64,000 nt of DNA from an uncultured Paracoccaceae bacterium (GCA_938005545.1 CALKXV010000009.1:248001-312000), one strand, 5' to 3'. Numbered from the stretch's first letter, positions 16,238 to 26,003 are shown. The notes: generated from the sequence alone by a model not told the origin. A program made the numbers and translations.

Positions 16238-17167
16238 GTGCAGGCTCTTTTAGACGTTATCATCCCCGTCTTTCTTGTGATTGGCGCAGGGTATATCGCT
16301 GTTTGGGTTGGGATTTTCAGCGACAAAGGAACAGACGCGCTGATGACATTCAGCCAGAACTTCGCGATCCCGTGTTTGCTGTTCACCGCACTTGCCTCGC
16401 TCGACTTGGGTGCCAGTTTCAATCTGCCGCTCCTGCTCAGTTTCTACATCGGCGCGGTCGCTGGATTTCTGACAGGCGTGATGGGCGCACGGTTTGTCTT
16501 TGCACGACCATGGACCGATTCCGTCGCAATCGGTTTTTGTTGCCTTTTCTCAAACTCCCTCCTCCTCGGGTTGCCGATCACCGAACGCGCCTATGGACCG
16601 AACGCCTTGGCCGGAAACTATGCAATCATCGCGCTACACGCGCCCTTTTGCTACTTTCTGGGCATCACAACGATGGAGCTGGTCAAGAATGGCGGCGGTT
16701 CGGTCGTCACCTCAATGACACGCGTCCTACCGGCCATGTTCAAGAACGCTCTGATCCTTGGCATCAGCTTGGGATTGATTGTGAATATCACGAACATAGC
16801 TGTGCCATCCGTTCTGCAAGACGGCGTTGACTTACTGGCCCGTGCGGCCCTGCCGTCGGCGCTTTTCGCTTTGGGGGGTGTCCTTGTGCGGTACCGGCCC
16901 GAGGGTGACTTGAAGGTCATCCTTATGGTTTGTGCGATTTCGCTTTTGGTGCATCCGATGATTTCCTGGGGGGCTGCAACCACATTTGGACTAGATCAAG
17001 ACGCTTTCCGTTCGGTCATCTTGACGTCTGCAATGGCTCCCGGTGTCAGCACCTATCTTTTTGCCAACATGTATGGGGTGGCAAGGCGTGTCGCCGCAAC
17101 ATCTGTCCTTGTCGCGACAGCGTCGTCCATCTTTTCAGTTCTGATTTGGTTGCTGGTCCTGCCCTGA
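16238..17167 (+). CDS. AEC-family permease (auxin efflux carrier type)
   Basis: The 309-residue membrane protein has about ten hydrophobic segments. The AEC pattern shows at the N-terminus (LLDVIIPVFLVIGAGYIAVWVG), the centre (FCCLFSNSLLLGLPITERAYG), and the end (AMAPGVSTYLFANMY). Bacterial relatives export or import small organic acids such as malonate or malate. The substrate is unknown. The start is a GTG at 16238, three bases after the previous stop, so it is probably in the same transcript. Confidence 0.85.
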   Translation: MQALLDVIIPVFLVIGAGYIAVWVGIFSDKGTDALMTFSQNFAIPCLLFTALASLDLGASFNLPLLLSFYIGAVAGFLTGVMGARFVFARPWTDSVAIGFCCLFSNSLLLGLPITERAYGPNALAGNYAIIALHAPFCYFLGITTMELVKNGGGSVVTSMTRVLPAMFKNALILGISLGLIVNITNIAVPSVLQDGVDLLARAALPSALFALGGVLVRYRPEGDLKVILMVCAISLLVHPMISWGAATTFGLDQDAFRSVILTSAMAPGVSTYLFANMYGVARRVAATSVLVATASSIFSVLIWLLVLP

Positions 17168-17207
17168 CTGATCTTAAGTTCGATACGTTAACCGAAAAGA
17201 TACCCAG

Positions 17208-17231
17208 ATTGTGCCCATACTCGGACACAAT
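17208..17231. promoter_or_regulatory. Imperfect inverted repeat, possible operator
   Basis: ATTGTG and CACAAT arms face each other across 12 bases, with further C-C/G-G pairing inside. It lies 40 bases upstream of a small open frame (17271). It could be a dimeric regulator site; no regulator is identified. Confidence 0.35.
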
Positions 17232-17270
17232 AGAGGGGCCTAATCAGGCCATGGTATCGGAGTAGAGTTG

Positions 17271-17438
17271 ATGAACAACGTCATTGCATTCCCCCAGCAC
17301 GTGGCCCCTGCGCCCGTCAAGGCTAGCAGCAAACGGTCGATGACCTTGTTTTTGCATGTCAAATGCGCAACCTTGATCGTCCATCTGGCCGACACCAGCA
17401 TCCCTGAAATCCAAAGCGGCCGCGTCGTCGAATCCTGA
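17271..17438 (+). CDS. Small hypothetical protein, 55 residues
   Basis: The frame opens MNNVIAFPQHVAPAPVKASS and ends RVVES. It has no signal peptide, membrane segment or known motif. AGTAGAG just before the ATG is a weak ribosome-binding site. It converges with xylA, ending four bases from xylA's stop. I do not recognise a family; an upstream inverted repeat and codon use like its neighbours modestly support it. Confidence 0.5.
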   Translation: MNNVIAFPQHVAPAPVKASSKRSMTLFLHVKCATLIVHLADTSIPEIQSGRVVES

Positions 17439-17442
17439 TTTT

Positions 17443-18750
17443 TCAGGTTTGACCGATCACACGATTCACCAAATTTTCCAGACGTTCCTGACGGCCTGAT
17501 TTTGGCTCCGGTTGAATGTCCTCTGACTTTACCATTTCGGTAATACCAGCCAAATCCAATTCCATCATCGCTTCGCCACGCGGCCCATCCCAGCTGGCAT
17601 AACGGGCATCGCGCGCAGCCTCCAAACCACCGTCATCGATTAAACGCACCGCCGCCTTCAGCCCTCGTGCGCAGACATCCATCGCCCCCACATGACCCAG
17701 CACCAGATCTTCGGCATCCAATGATTGCCGCCGTAGTTTCGCGTCAAAGTTCGTACCACCCGTGGTGAAACCGCCAGACTTCAGAATTTCAAAATAGATC
17801 AACGCCACTTCCGGCACCGAATTCGGAAACTGATCCGTGTCCCAGCCCGACTGATAATCATTCCGGTTCATGTCGATCGACCCCAACATGCCCAAGCTCG
17901 ACGCCAAAGCCACCTCGTGCTCAAAAGAATGACCTGCCAAAATTGCATGACCCTGCTCAAGGTTCAGCTTCACATCGTTTTCCAAACCATAGCGCTTTAG
18001 AAACCCGTAACATATCGCTACATCGAAATCGTATTGATGCTTGGTGGGTTCCTGTGGTTTGGGTTCGACCAAAATCGTGCCCTCGAACCCGATCTTGTGT
18101 TTGTAATCAACAACCAACGACAGCATCCGCGCCATCTGATCGGCCTCACGTCCCAAATTGGTGTTCAAAAGCGTCTCATAGCCCTCGCGTCCGCCCCAAA
18201 GCACATAGTTCTGACCGCCCAGCTTGTGAGTTGCATCCATATTCGCTTTGATCGTGGCCGCCGCATAAGCGAACACATTCGGGTCAGGATTTGTCGCAGC
18301 GCCCGACATAAACCGTCGATGCGAGAATAAATTGGCCGTCCCCCACAACAGCTTTGTTCCGGTGGCTTCCATCTTTTCACCAAAATAATCGGTGATTTCC
18401 TCAAGGTTTGCGGTGTTTTCGGCATAACTATCCCGCTCGGGCCGCACGTCGGCGTCGTGGAAACAGAAAAACGGCTGACCCAGAATGCGAAACAGATCAA
18501 AGGCCGCATCCGCTTTGATTTTGGCATGATCCATCGTGTCACCGAACCAAGGCCGATCAAAGGTGCGCCCACCGAACGGATCACCCCCCTCCCAGGCAAA
18601 ACTGTGCCAATAGGCAACCGCAAACCGCAGATGTTCGGCCATCGTCTTGCCCGCGATCACCTCATCAGGATTGTAATGGCGATAGGCGAATTCATTGTCG
18701 GTCTCGGGGCCCTCGAACGCGATGTCGGGGATATTTGCAAAAAAGCTCAT
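17443..18750 (-). CDS. xylA: Xylose isomerase
   Basis: The 435-residue TIM-barrel enzyme converts D-xylose to D-xylulose. It shows the family segments [31 protein letters not shown] (catalytic His), [31 protein letters not shown] (metal Glu), [18 protein letters not shown], and SIDMNRND. The length is normal. It is downstream of and co-directional with a Gfo/Idh/MocA dehydrogenase, with a 24-base gap, so both probably serve sugar catabolism. No xylulokinase or xylose transporter is in the window. Confidence 0.96.
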   Translation of the reverse strand: MSFFANIPDIAFEGPETDNEFAYRHYNPDEVIAGKTMAEHLRFAVAYWHSFAWEGGDPFGGRTFDRPWFGDTMDHAKIKADAAFDLFRILGQPFFCFHDADVRPERDSYAENTANLEEITDYFGEKMEATGTKLLWGTANLFSHRRFMSGAATNPDPNVFAYAAATIKANMDATHKLGGQNYVLWGGREGYETLLNTNLGREADQMARMLSLVVDYKHKIGFEGTILVEPKPQEPTKHQYDFDVAICYGFLKRYGLENDVKLNLEQGHAILAGHSFEHEVALASSLGMLGSIDMNRNDYQSGWDTDQFPNSVPEVALIYFEILKSGGFTTGGTNFDAKLRRQSLDAEDLVLGHVGAMDVCARGLKAAVRLIDDGGLEAARDARYASWDGPRGEAMMELDLAGITEMVKSEDIQPEPKSGRQERLENLVNRVIGQT

Positions 18751-18774
18751 CGGCTTGTCTTTCTGTTCAAAGGG

Positions 18775-19950
18775 TCAAAGCGCCAGCGACACCCAAGCCG
18801 CGTTTCGCACCGAAGATCGGACGCAAGCATCCACGAAGGCGACTCCCAGCAAACCGTCCCGGATGTTGGGGAATGTGACTTCGCGCGGCAATTCAGCACC
18901 AGCGTCAGCGGCACGGATCGCACGGGCCGCTTCGGCATAAATATTGGCGAACCCTTCAAGGTAACCTTCGGGATGACCGGGCGGGATGCGCGACATGCGC
19001 GCGGCCGCGGCGCCGGTTCCGGCACCGCCCCGTGTCAAAACTCGTTTTGGTTCGCCAAGCGGCGTGTGCCACAAATAATTCGGGTCTTCCTGCGCCCATT
19101 CAAGCCCGCCTTTGGTGCCATAAACCCGCAGGCGCAGACCGTTCTCATTGCCGGGTGCAACTTGCGAACACCACAACATACCGCGTGCACCGCCTTCGAA
19201 CCGCATCATGACATGGGCGTTGTCATCCAGTCGCCGCCCTTCGACAAAAGTTTGCAAATCCGCAGATAGTGCTTCCAGCGTCAGGCCCGAGACAAACGAC
19301 GCCAGATTAAACGCGTGGGTTCCAATGTCGCCCGTCGAACCACCTGCACCACTTTTTTCGGGGTCTGTGCGCCAGCCAGCCTGTTTTTGACCAGTCGTTT
19401 CAAGATCTTCGCTCAGCCAGTCCTGCGCGTATTCGACCTGAACCAGACGGATGTCACCCAATTCACCGCCTGCAATCATATCGCGGGCTTGGCGGGTCAT
19501 TGGGTAACCGGTGTAGTTATGGGTCAAAATAAATTGCGCATCCGATGCCTCAACGGCCTTCGCCAGTTTACGCGCGTCTTGCAAGGTCGAGGTCAGGGGC
19601 TTGTCGCAAATCACGTGGATGCCACGTTTCAAAAACTCGCGCGCAACAGGGTAATGCATGTGGTTTGGCGTCACAATCGCAACGGCCTGAATCCCGTTCT
19701 TTAACCGCGCCTCGCGTTTGGCCATCGCAGTGAAATCGTCATAGACCCGTGCCGCATCCAGCCCAAGATCTGCGCCCGAGGCTTGGCTTTTCTCAGGTGT
19801 CGAACTGAAACACCCGGCAACCAACTCAAAATGATCATCGATCCGCGCCGCTATCCGGTGCACACCGCCGATAAACGCATCACGCCCACCGCCGACCATG
19901 CCAAGGCGAAGTCGTCCGGCACGAACGTCAGATGTCCCATCAATTGCCAT
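18775..19950 (-). CDS. Gfo/Idh/MocA-family oxidoreductase
   Basis: The 391-residue protein starts at ATG 19950 behind a strong GGGGGAGG site. The N-terminal Rossmann domain has LRLGMVGGGRDAFIGGVHR (about 11-30). The conserved CDKPLTSTLQDA contains the catalytic-region Lys, followed by LTHNYTGYPM. The C-terminal domain has GAGGSTGDIGTHAFNLASF. Such enzymes use NAD(P) to oxidise or reduce sugars and cyclitols. Its place just upstream of xylA suggests a sugar substrate, but which one cannot be told. Confidence 0.88.
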   Translation of the reverse strand: MAIDGTSDVRAGRLRLGMVGGGRDAFIGGVHRIAARIDDHFELVAGCFSSTPEKSQASGADLGLDAARVYDDFTAMAKREARLKNGIQAVAIVTPNHMHYPVAREFLKRGIHVICDKPLTSTLQDARKLAKAVEASDAQFILTHNYTGYPMTRQARDMIAGGELGDIRLVQVEYAQDWLSEDLETTGQKQAGWRTDPEKSGAGGSTGDIGTHAFNLASFVSGLTLEALSADLQTFVEGRRLDDNAHVMMRFEGGARGMLWCSQVAPGNENGLRLRVYGTKGGLEWAQEDPNYLWHTPLGEPKRVLTRGGAGTGAAAARMSRIPPGHPEGYLEGFANIYAEAARAIRAADAGAELPREVTFPNIRDGLLGVAFVDACVRSSVRNAAWVSLAL

Positions 19951-20039
19951 GTCACGCCTCCCCCAAATTTGCGTTGGAAAGCATAGCCACAAAATCCTGA
20001 GGTACGTCAATCATTTTCGACGAATGATCGCAGAAAGCC

Positions 20040-21017
20040 TTAAAAATCAATCCGAAACTTTGTGCCTTCGCCTTCGCTTTCCTCAACCAAAGAAATCCGG
20101 CATCCATGAGCCAACAACAGGGTCTGAACGATCGCCAAGCCCATGCCTGTTCCACCAGAATCGCGACGGGTCGTAAAAAAGGGCTCGAACACCTGACCGG
20201 CATTGCCCTGGCTTATCCCCGGCCCATTATCCGCGACCGTCAGCCATGCGTTGTCATCCGTCCGCCCGGAATCAAGCGTCACTTGCGTGGCCCCTGCTTC
20301 TTCCGCGTTTTCAACGATATGGCCCAGAACAACATCCAAACCCGACTGCGCCAAAGGCAAAGGTTCATTCGAGTTCAAAATCTTGATCTCAAGCTTGTCG
20401 ACCCGCATTTCCAAAGGCCGAACACAATCGATCAACCTGGTCGCGCCCCGGTGTTCCGGCATCCGCGCCGCCGCAATAGATCGCGCGGCACCCAGCAATT
20501 TCACGGCACGTTTTTCGGCACCTGCAATGGTCGCCACCAACCGTTCAGCACCGGGTGGAAGGTCTTCTTCGGCATCCAGCAACTCGGCTGCACCGCGAAT
20601 TGCGGTCAGTGGAGTTTTCAGCTCATGGGTCACATGATCGGTGTAGCCCCGTACGGCCATCTCGCGCGACTGCAACACTTCGGCCATGTCCAAAACGGCC
20701 TGTGCCAACTCGCCAACTTCGGGCGTTCCGTAATGCTCCAGTTCCCCCGGCGATGCACCGCCCCGGATTGCTTCTGCCTGTGCGGCCAGTGCCTGAACCG
20801 GCGCAAGAATCAACCGCCACAGCAGCCAGCCCAGCACCAAAGTCGCAAGAAATGATCCCGCCGCCACAATGAACACCGCATTCCGGCGGCCCGTCAGCGG
20901 CGTCAGAATGTCAGCAATCAGCGCGGCATAAATGGGTAGAACAAGGATCGCCAAAAGCGACCCACCTAGCACCAACATAAGTGGCGGTCGCCACTTCGGC
21001 GCTACGTACCGAGACAC
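20040..21017 (-). CDS. Membrane sensor histidine kinase
   Basis: This is a 325-residue compact kinase. It has two membrane segments (about 13-38 and 46-70) separated by very little periplasmic sequence, then a HAMP-like region. His131 lies in DHVTHELKTPLTAIRG. The ATPase part has VLGHIVENAEEAG, VADNGPGIS and GGTGMGLAIVQTLL. The near absence of a sensor loop suggests it senses within the membrane or via a partner. It overlaps the upstream response regulator gene by 16 bases, so they form a pair. Confidence 0.92.
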   Translation of the reverse strand: MSRYVAPKWRPPLMLVLGGSLLAILVLPIYAALIADILTPLTGRRNAVFIVAAGSFLATLVLGWLLWRLILAPVQALAAQAEAIRGGASPGELEHYGTPEVGELAQAVLDMAEVLQSREMAVRGYTDHVTHELKTPLTAIRGAAELLDAEEDLPPGAERLVATIAGAEKRAVKLLGAARSIAAARMPEHRGATRLIDCVRPLEMRVDKLEIKILNSNEPLPLAQSGLDVVLGHIVENAEEAGATQVTLDSGRTDDNAWLTVADNGPGISQGNAGQVFEPFFTTRRDSGGTGMGLAIVQTLLLAHGCRISLVEESEGEGTKFRIDF

Positions 21018-21706
21018 GGACCCATCCGAAGTCCAACGCCATGCAGCGTTTCAATGGCATCCGGGCATCCGGCATCCGCCAGCTTCGAACGCAAGTTCCG
21101 AAGGTGGCTGTCCAGCGTGCGGTCACTTACAACCATACCGGGGCCCCAGATCGCATCCACCAAAGCGGGGCGACTAAACACTTGCTTGGGCCGCGACATT
21201 AGCTTGCCCAGAATGGTGATTTCGGTCGACGTCAATGTGACGCTGTTTTCATCCACTTTACAAACATGGGATTCAGGCACCAAAGACAACCGCCCGATTT
21301 GCAACATGCCCGTGTCATCTGTTTCGGGCTGCGTCGCGCCGCCTGCACGCTTCAAAATGGCGCGGACACGGGCGACCAATTCACGTGGGCTGAATGGTTT
21401 GGTGACGTAATCGTCGCCGCCCAGTTCAAGCCCAAGGATGCGGTCAACTTCGTCATCACGCGCAGTTAAAAAAAGGATCGGCAGATCGCTGTCGCGCCGG
21501 ATCGCTTTGCAAAGCTCCAAGCCGTCCATTTCGGGCAACCCGATGTCCAAAACAGCCAAGGCCGGATCAACCGTCATTGCCTGATGCAACCCTTCGGCGC
21601 CATCTCGCGCCAAAACGGCATCGAAGCCGGCACGTTCAAGCGCCATGCTGAGAATTTCGCGGATTTGGGGATCGTCATCAACGACTAATATGGTTTGGTT
21701 GCTCAT
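21002..21706 (-). CDS. OmpR-family response regulator
   Basis: The 234-residue regulator starts at ATG 21706 (MSNQTILVVDDDPQ), although the frame extends further up. The receiver has Asp54 in AVLDIGLPEMDG and Lys in DDYVTKPFSPREL. The C-terminal winged helix has LTSTEITILGKLMSRP and VSDRTLDSHLRNLRSKL. The kinase gene overlaps its end by 16 bases. Targets are unknown; it diverges from truA over about 290 bases. Confidence 0.92.
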   Translation of the reverse strand: MSNQTILVVDDDPQIREILSMALERAGFDAVLARDGAEGLHQAMTVDPALAVLDIGLPEMDGLELCKAIRRDSDLPILFLTARDDEVDRILGLELGGDDYVTKPFSPRELVARVRAILKRAGGATQPETDDTGMLQIGRLSLVPESHVCKVDENSVTLTSTEITILGKLMSRPKQVFSRPALVDAIWGPGMVVSDRTLDSHLRNLRSKLADAGCPDAIETLHGVGLRMGPCLGT

Positions 21707-21993
21707 ATCACTTCGCAGGGCTGAGGGGACAATGGGTACAATCTTTAACGTCAACTGTGAGAGGAGACTATGAGCAATTTGGCCGGGAAGCGGGGGGACA
21801 ATGCTCCCCGGCGTATTTAGGTGCGTGCCTTAACCTTAAATAGACATCAGCCAAGTGCAGATGCGTACCCTTTGGTTGTGCAGAGACCGTGCAGGGTTGA
21901 TGCGAATACCGAAACGATCCCGGAAAATACTGTTTTGTTGATAAGAAATCGGAAATTGTTGCGCATGTTTCTGCCGACGTTTAAGGCATTCGC

Positions 21994-22758
21994 ATGCCGC
22001 GATATGCGTTGAAAATTGAATATGATGGTCGTCCATTTGCGGGCTGGCAGCGTCAGAACGACGTTCCAAGCGTACAGGGTGCGGTCGAATCGGCCTTGTC
22101 CAAGCTGGAAAAGCACGCCCCGACCATTGCGGCGGCCGGGCGTACAGATGCCGGCGTTCATGCATCCGGCCAGGTGGCCCATTGCGACATGTCCCAGGCC
22201 TGGGACCCGTTCCGCCTGTCCGAAGCGTTGAACTATCACTTAAAGCCGAACCCCGTTGCCATTGTCGCCTGCCAAGCCGTGGATGACGATTGGCATGCGC
22301 GTTTCTCGGCTATTGAGCGCCACTATCTGTTTCGTATCGCGTGCAGGCGCGCGCCGCTTGTCCATGACAAAGGTCAGATGTGGCACCTGAAACGCGACCT
22401 TAATGTGGATGCCATGCGCCAAGGCGCAGACCATCTGATCGGCAAACACGACTTTACCACATTCCGATCCACTATTTGCCAAGCCAAGTCGCCTGTGAAA
22501 ACCATGGGTGAAATCACATTCGATACCCGTCCCTACCCCGCCGGGACCGAGGTGTTCGTAAATCTCCGCGCGCGCAGCTTCCTGCATAATCAGGTGCGGT
22601 CGATTATCGGAACACTGGAACGCGTCGGCACCGAAGCATGGTCACCCGACGATGTAAAAACCGCGCTGGACGCGAAAGATCGCGCGGCCTGCGGGCCCGT
22701 CTCGCCACCGGATGGATTACACCTGAAAGCCGTAACTTACGATCCGCCGGTGTTTTAG
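21994..22758 (+). CDS. truA: tRNA pseudouridine(38-40) synthase
   Basis: The 254-residue enzyme has the TruA start [18 protein letters not shown] and the catalytic Asp in [17 protein letters not shown]. The later conserved segments are [18 protein letters not shown] and [20 protein letters not shown]. It isomerises uridines at positions 38-40 of the anticodon arm in many tRNAs. No ribosome-binding site of note is seen. The gene stands alone between the two-component system and the DUF4198 gene. Confidence 0.95.
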   Translation: MPRYALKIEYDGRPFAGWQRQNDVPSVQGAVESALSKLEKHAPTIAAAGRTDAGVHASGQVAHCDMSQAWDPFRLSEALNYHLKPNPVAIVACQAVDDDWHARFSAIERHYLFRIACRRAPLVHDKGQMWHLKRDLNVDAMRQGADHLIGKHDFTTFRSTICQAKSPVKTMGEITFDTRPYPAGTEVFVNLRARSFLHNQVRSIIGTLERVGTEAWSPDDVKTALDAKDRAACGPVSPPDGLHLKAVTYDPPVF

Positions 22759-22883
22759 CGCCCAATCGTTGATCGGGGCGATGGTCACGCGGATGCCCTC
22801 TGGTCATGTTCGAACCTTGCGCCAGCATCGACCAATCGCAAAACGGAGCGAAATGCCACGGCAGTCCGATACGTGCAGACGGC

Positions 22884-23708
22884 TTAGTTCGTTGGTACGG
22901 AACTTGGCACTTCGAACGTCAGATTGGCCCAAAGGCTTTCCCATTGGAATGGCTTACCGTCGTCGTTCACCTTCTCGGTCCGCCGCAACACCACCGAATC
23001 CAGCATGTATTCGTGCCCCGGCAAAACCGGGACGGCGACAACCCCGCGCCCATCTGTTTCAACCGTCGAAATCGTGACGGTTCCATCGGGCGCACGCTGG
23101 AAAACTTCGACTTGGGTCGCAGGGCGCGGCTTTCCCTCGTACAAAACGCCGATCGAAAAACCATCTGTCATATCATCAAGGTAAGGGTTTTCGATGGCAA
23201 CGATCTCCGTCAGCATGCCTGCGATCACATCGCGACCTTCACCAGCTCCCACCGCCACCAGTGATTTGGCATAGCGCGAATAGATTTCGCGAATGCCATC
23301 CTTGTCCAATCCTTGGGCCAGGTGATCATCCAAAACCCAATCGGCATCCTTGTGCACGACAAAGTTGCGAAACTTATCCCAAGTGTCCCACGTCACCGCC
23401 TGATCCGTGGTTTGGTGGATCACAACGACCAAACCTTCGTCTTCCACCGGAAAGTTCACGGCAGGGCGATCCCCCAAAACCCCCGGCACATCCGCTGCCT
23501 CACCATTCTGAACGAATTGGAACCGTCGAAAGTTGCGCGGGATATAGGATTGCGACGATCCTTCGTATTCGGTTCCCACCCTTAAATCCGCGACAATGGC
23601 CTCGCCGGGATCAATTTGATAATCGACTGTATCAATCCAGAACTCATGGGCCTTGGCTGGCACGGCGATACATGCGATGGAAGCAAAAATTGAGAGGGTA
23701 GAACGCAT
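22884..23708 (-). CDS. Exported DUF4198-family protein
   Basis: The 274-residue product begins with a signal peptide (MRSTLSIFASIACIAVPAKA) cleaved before HEFWIDT. The His at the mature N-terminus is usual for DUF4198 proteins, which are periplasmic and often lie with metal-uptake genes. The rest is beta-rich and ends with an Ig-like segment (TISTVETDGRGVVAVPVLPGHEYMLDSVVLR). Its ATG at 23708 overlaps the ATG of the divergent HupE-like gene at 23707. Ni or Co handling is inferred from family and partner. Confidence 0.8.
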   Translation of the reverse strand: MRSTLSIFASIACIAVPAKAHEFWIDTVDYQIDPGEAIVADLRVGTEYEGSSQSYIPRNFRRFQFVQNGEAADVPGVLGDRPAVNFPVEDEGLVVVIHQTTDQAVTWDTWDKFRNFVVHKDADWVLDDHLAQGLDKDGIREIYSRYAKSLVAVGAGEGRDVIAGMLTEIVAIENPYLDDMTDGFSIGVLYEGKPRPATQVEVFQRAPDGTVTISTVETDGRGVVAVPVLPGHEYMLDSVVLRRTEKVNDDGKPFQWESLWANLTFEVPSSVPTN

Positions 23709-25152
23709 GACAGGGTCTCTTTCCAAAGTTTTGTCTATTAGGGTGGCGCTGTTGGCGGTGCTGTCAACCCTGCTTACCGTCACGGCTTTGCGAGCGCACG
23801 AAGTTCAGCCGGGTGTGATGGACATCGAAATCACACCTGACGCAATCACCGCTTTTATCGAGTGGACAATCGAAGCGCCCGTTGCGGGCATCGACCTTGA
23901 AAGCATCGAAGACACCAACCTGTCCGATCAGGAAGACGAATACTTGCGTCTTCGCGCCCTGCCCCCCGCCGATATGGAGGCCGCCTTTCGCGCAGCATGG
24001 CCTGGTCTTATTGAAAAACTGACGTTCAAAACCGGCGATACCGCGCTTGCACCCGAACTGCAAAGCGTCACCGTTCCAGACGTTGGCAATATCGAAGTCG
24101 CGCGCACATCGACCATCGAACTTTCGATCCCCCTGCCCTCCGGCATTGATCCGATCATCATCGGATGGACCGCCGACCTTGGCCCCTTGATCGTGCGTCA
24201 ACGCACCATCGAAGACGGTTACAGAGGCTACCTGACGCCCGGACAACTGTCTGATCCGATCCCGCGCGAAGGCGGCAGCGCCCAAAGCCCGTGGCAGGCC
24301 TTCGTCAGCTATATTTCGGTCGGTTTCGATCACATCGTGCCGCAAGGGCTGGATCATATCCTGTTCGTGCTTGGGCTGTTTTTCCTGTCCTTGCGGCTTC
24401 GCCCGCTGTTGATGCAGGTGACCGCCTTTACACTGGCGCATACTGTAACCTTGGCACTCGGCGCGCTCGATCTGATCCCCCTTTCCGCCGATATTGTTGA
24501 ACCCTTGATCGCGGCGTCGATTGTCTATGTCGGCATCGAAAACGTCTTCATGCGCAAACTGGCGCCTTGGCGACCCGCCGTTGTGTTTGCCTTTGGCTTG
24601 TTGCACGGCCTTGGATTTGCATCCGTCCTTCAGGATTTTGGGTTGGGCGAAGACAACTTCATCGCCAAGCTTATCGGGTTCAATGTGGGTGTCGAAGTCG
24701 GCCAGCTCGCTGTTATTGCCGCCGCTTGGGCGACCTTCGCGCTGATGTTCGGACGCAACGAATGGTATCACCGCCGGATTGCCGCACCCGTTTCCATCGG
24801 CATCGCCGTCATCGCGGCCTTTTGGGTGCTGGAACGTACAGGTACCATTGAAACAACCGGCCCGTGGGCCCTGTTTTCGGCGCTGACCGAAGGTGGGTTC
24901 GCACCGCTGACAGTTTTGATCTCGGCGGTTGTTCTTGCCGGCGTTCTGACCGCGCTTGTCCTTTTGGCAATCACCGCCGATGGTTTTCGCGATCTTGCCG
25001 CCATGGCGACATCCTTCACACTGTTCCTCTGCCTGATCGCGGCCTTCACGTCCGGTGCATGGATCGTAAGCGCCGTCGTCACCGGAATCTGGGTGTTGGC
25101 CTTGAGAATTCAAGCGCTTGGCGGCCCCGAACCAGAAGGCGAACCCATATGA
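23707..25152 (+). CDS. HupE/UreJ-family membrane protein with periplasmic N-domain
   Basis: The 481-residue protein has a signal peptide (MTGSLSKVLSIR...ALRA), and its mature form starts HEVQPGVMDIEI. A periplasmic beta-rich region of about 170 residues follows, then six to eight membrane segments. Histidines sit in the family positions: FDHIVPQGLDHILFVLGLF, VTAFTLAHTVTLALG, and FGLLHGLGFASVL. HupE/UreJ proteins are linked to nickel or cobalt uptake. The ATG at 23707, preceded by GAGAGGG, overlaps the divergent DUF4198 start. Its stop overlaps the next gene's ATG. Confidence 0.85.
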   Translation: MTGSLSKVLSIRVALLAVLSTLLTVTALRAHEVQPGVMDIEITPDAITAFIEWTIEAPVAGIDLESIEDTNLSDQEDEYLRLRALPPADMEAAFRAAWPGLIEKLTFKTGDTALAPELQSVTVPDVGNIEVARTSTIELSIPLPSGIDPIIIGWTADLGPLIVRQRTIEDGYRGYLTPGQLSDPIPREGGSAQSPWQAFVSYISVGFDHIVPQGLDHILFVLGLFFLSLRLRPLLMQVTAFTLAHTVTLALGALDLIPLSADIVEPLIAASIVYVGIENVFMRKLAPWRPAVVFAFGLLHGLGFASVLQDFGLGEDNFIAKLIGFNVGVEVGQLAVIAAAWATFALMFGRNEWYHRRIAAPVSIGIAVIAAFWVLERTGTIETTGPWALFSALTEGGFAPLTVLISAVVLAGVLTALVLLAITADGFRDLAAMATSFTLFLCLIAAFTSGAWIVSAVVTGIWVLALRIQALGGPEPEGEPI

Positions 25153-25892
25153 AAACGGCCCTTGTCACCGGCGCTGCGCGCGGCATCGGCCTTGCCACGA
25201 CAAAACTGTTTCTGGAAGACGGCTGGCAAGTCGCCATGGTTGACCGTGACGGCGAAGAACTGCTTGCCGCCTCAGAAGGGCTGGAAGCCGTGCACCCGAT
25301 CAGGGCAGATGTATCGGATCCCGACGATGTCAGCGCCATGGTCGCCGAAACGCTGGATACCTGCGGCCAGATCAATGCCCTTGTGAACAATGCCGGTGTC
25401 GCCGATTTCGGCCCCATCGAAGACACCACATATGCGCGTTGGAAAACCGTGATGGCCACCAATCTGGATGGCCCGTTCCTGTGCACCCAAGCCGCAGCAC
25501 CGGCGCTGAAAGACACCAAAGGCGCCGTCGTCAACATCGCGTCAATCTCGGGCCTGCGGGCCTCGACCTTGCGCGTGGCATACGGCACCTCAAAAGCTGC
25601 GGTCATCCAACTGACCCTGCAACAGGCTGTCGAACTTGGCGAATATGGCATCCGCGTCAACGCCGTTGCACCGGGGCCTGTGCGTACAAAACTCGCCATG
25701 GCCGTGCATTCCCCCGAAATCATCGCCGCGTACCACGACGCCGTTCCGCTTAACCGATATGGGTCAGAACGCGAGATTGCCGAAGCCATCGTTTTTCTCG
25801 CCAGCGACAAAGCCAGCTACATCACGGGGCAATGCCTTGCTGCCGACGGGGGCTTTGAAGCCACAGGGATCGGGCTGCCCGCGCTCCGTTGA
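25149..25892 (+). CDS. SDR-family NAD(P)-dependent oxidoreductase
   Basis: The 247-residue enzyme is a classical short-chain dehydrogenase. It has TGAARGIG (about 8-15) for cofactor binding, NNAG in ALVNNAGVADFG, Ser in NIASISGLRAS, the catalytic YGTSK, and a C-terminal ITGQCLAADGGFEATG. It starts at ATG 25149, overlapping the HupE stop by four bases. Co-translation with a metal permease is unexpected and may only reflect compact gene order. The substrate is unknown. Confidence 0.92.
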   Translation: MKTALVTGAARGIGLATTKLFLEDGWQVAMVDRDGEELLAASEGLEAVHPIRADVSDPDDVSAMVAETLDTCGQINALVNNAGVADFGPIEDTTYARWKTVMATNLDGPFLCTQAAAPALKDTKGAVVNIASISGLRASTLRVAYGTSKAAVIQLTLQQAVELGEYGIRVNAVAPGPVRTKLAMAVHSPEIIAAYHDAVPLNRYGSEREIAEAIVFLASDKASYITGQCLAADGGFEATGIGLPALR

Positions 25893-26003
25893 CCCAGCGT
25901 CATCCAAACGCTTTACCCTGTTCCTTAAAACTTCCTTTACGGCCTTCCAATTCGTTAAATTTTCGTATACGTTGACGCCTGTAGTTTAGTATTGGGTATA
26001 GCA

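Noticed and set aside
22759-22780. Hairpin terminator after truA
   Set aside because: CGCCC/GGGCG pairs but has an interrupted stem and no T tract; not distinct from chance.
23764-25113. 449-codon open frame on the minus strand opposite the HupE-like gene
   Set aside because: It is an antisense shadow caused by codon bias: low-complexity Gly/Lys/Asp/Arg-rich translation, no family features, and the plus-strand protein has a signal peptide, membrane segments and motifs.
25079-25810. 243-codon minus-strand frame opposite the SDR gene
   Set aside because: Ser/Ala/Thr-rich translation without motifs; the SDR on the plus strand has all catalytic motifs.
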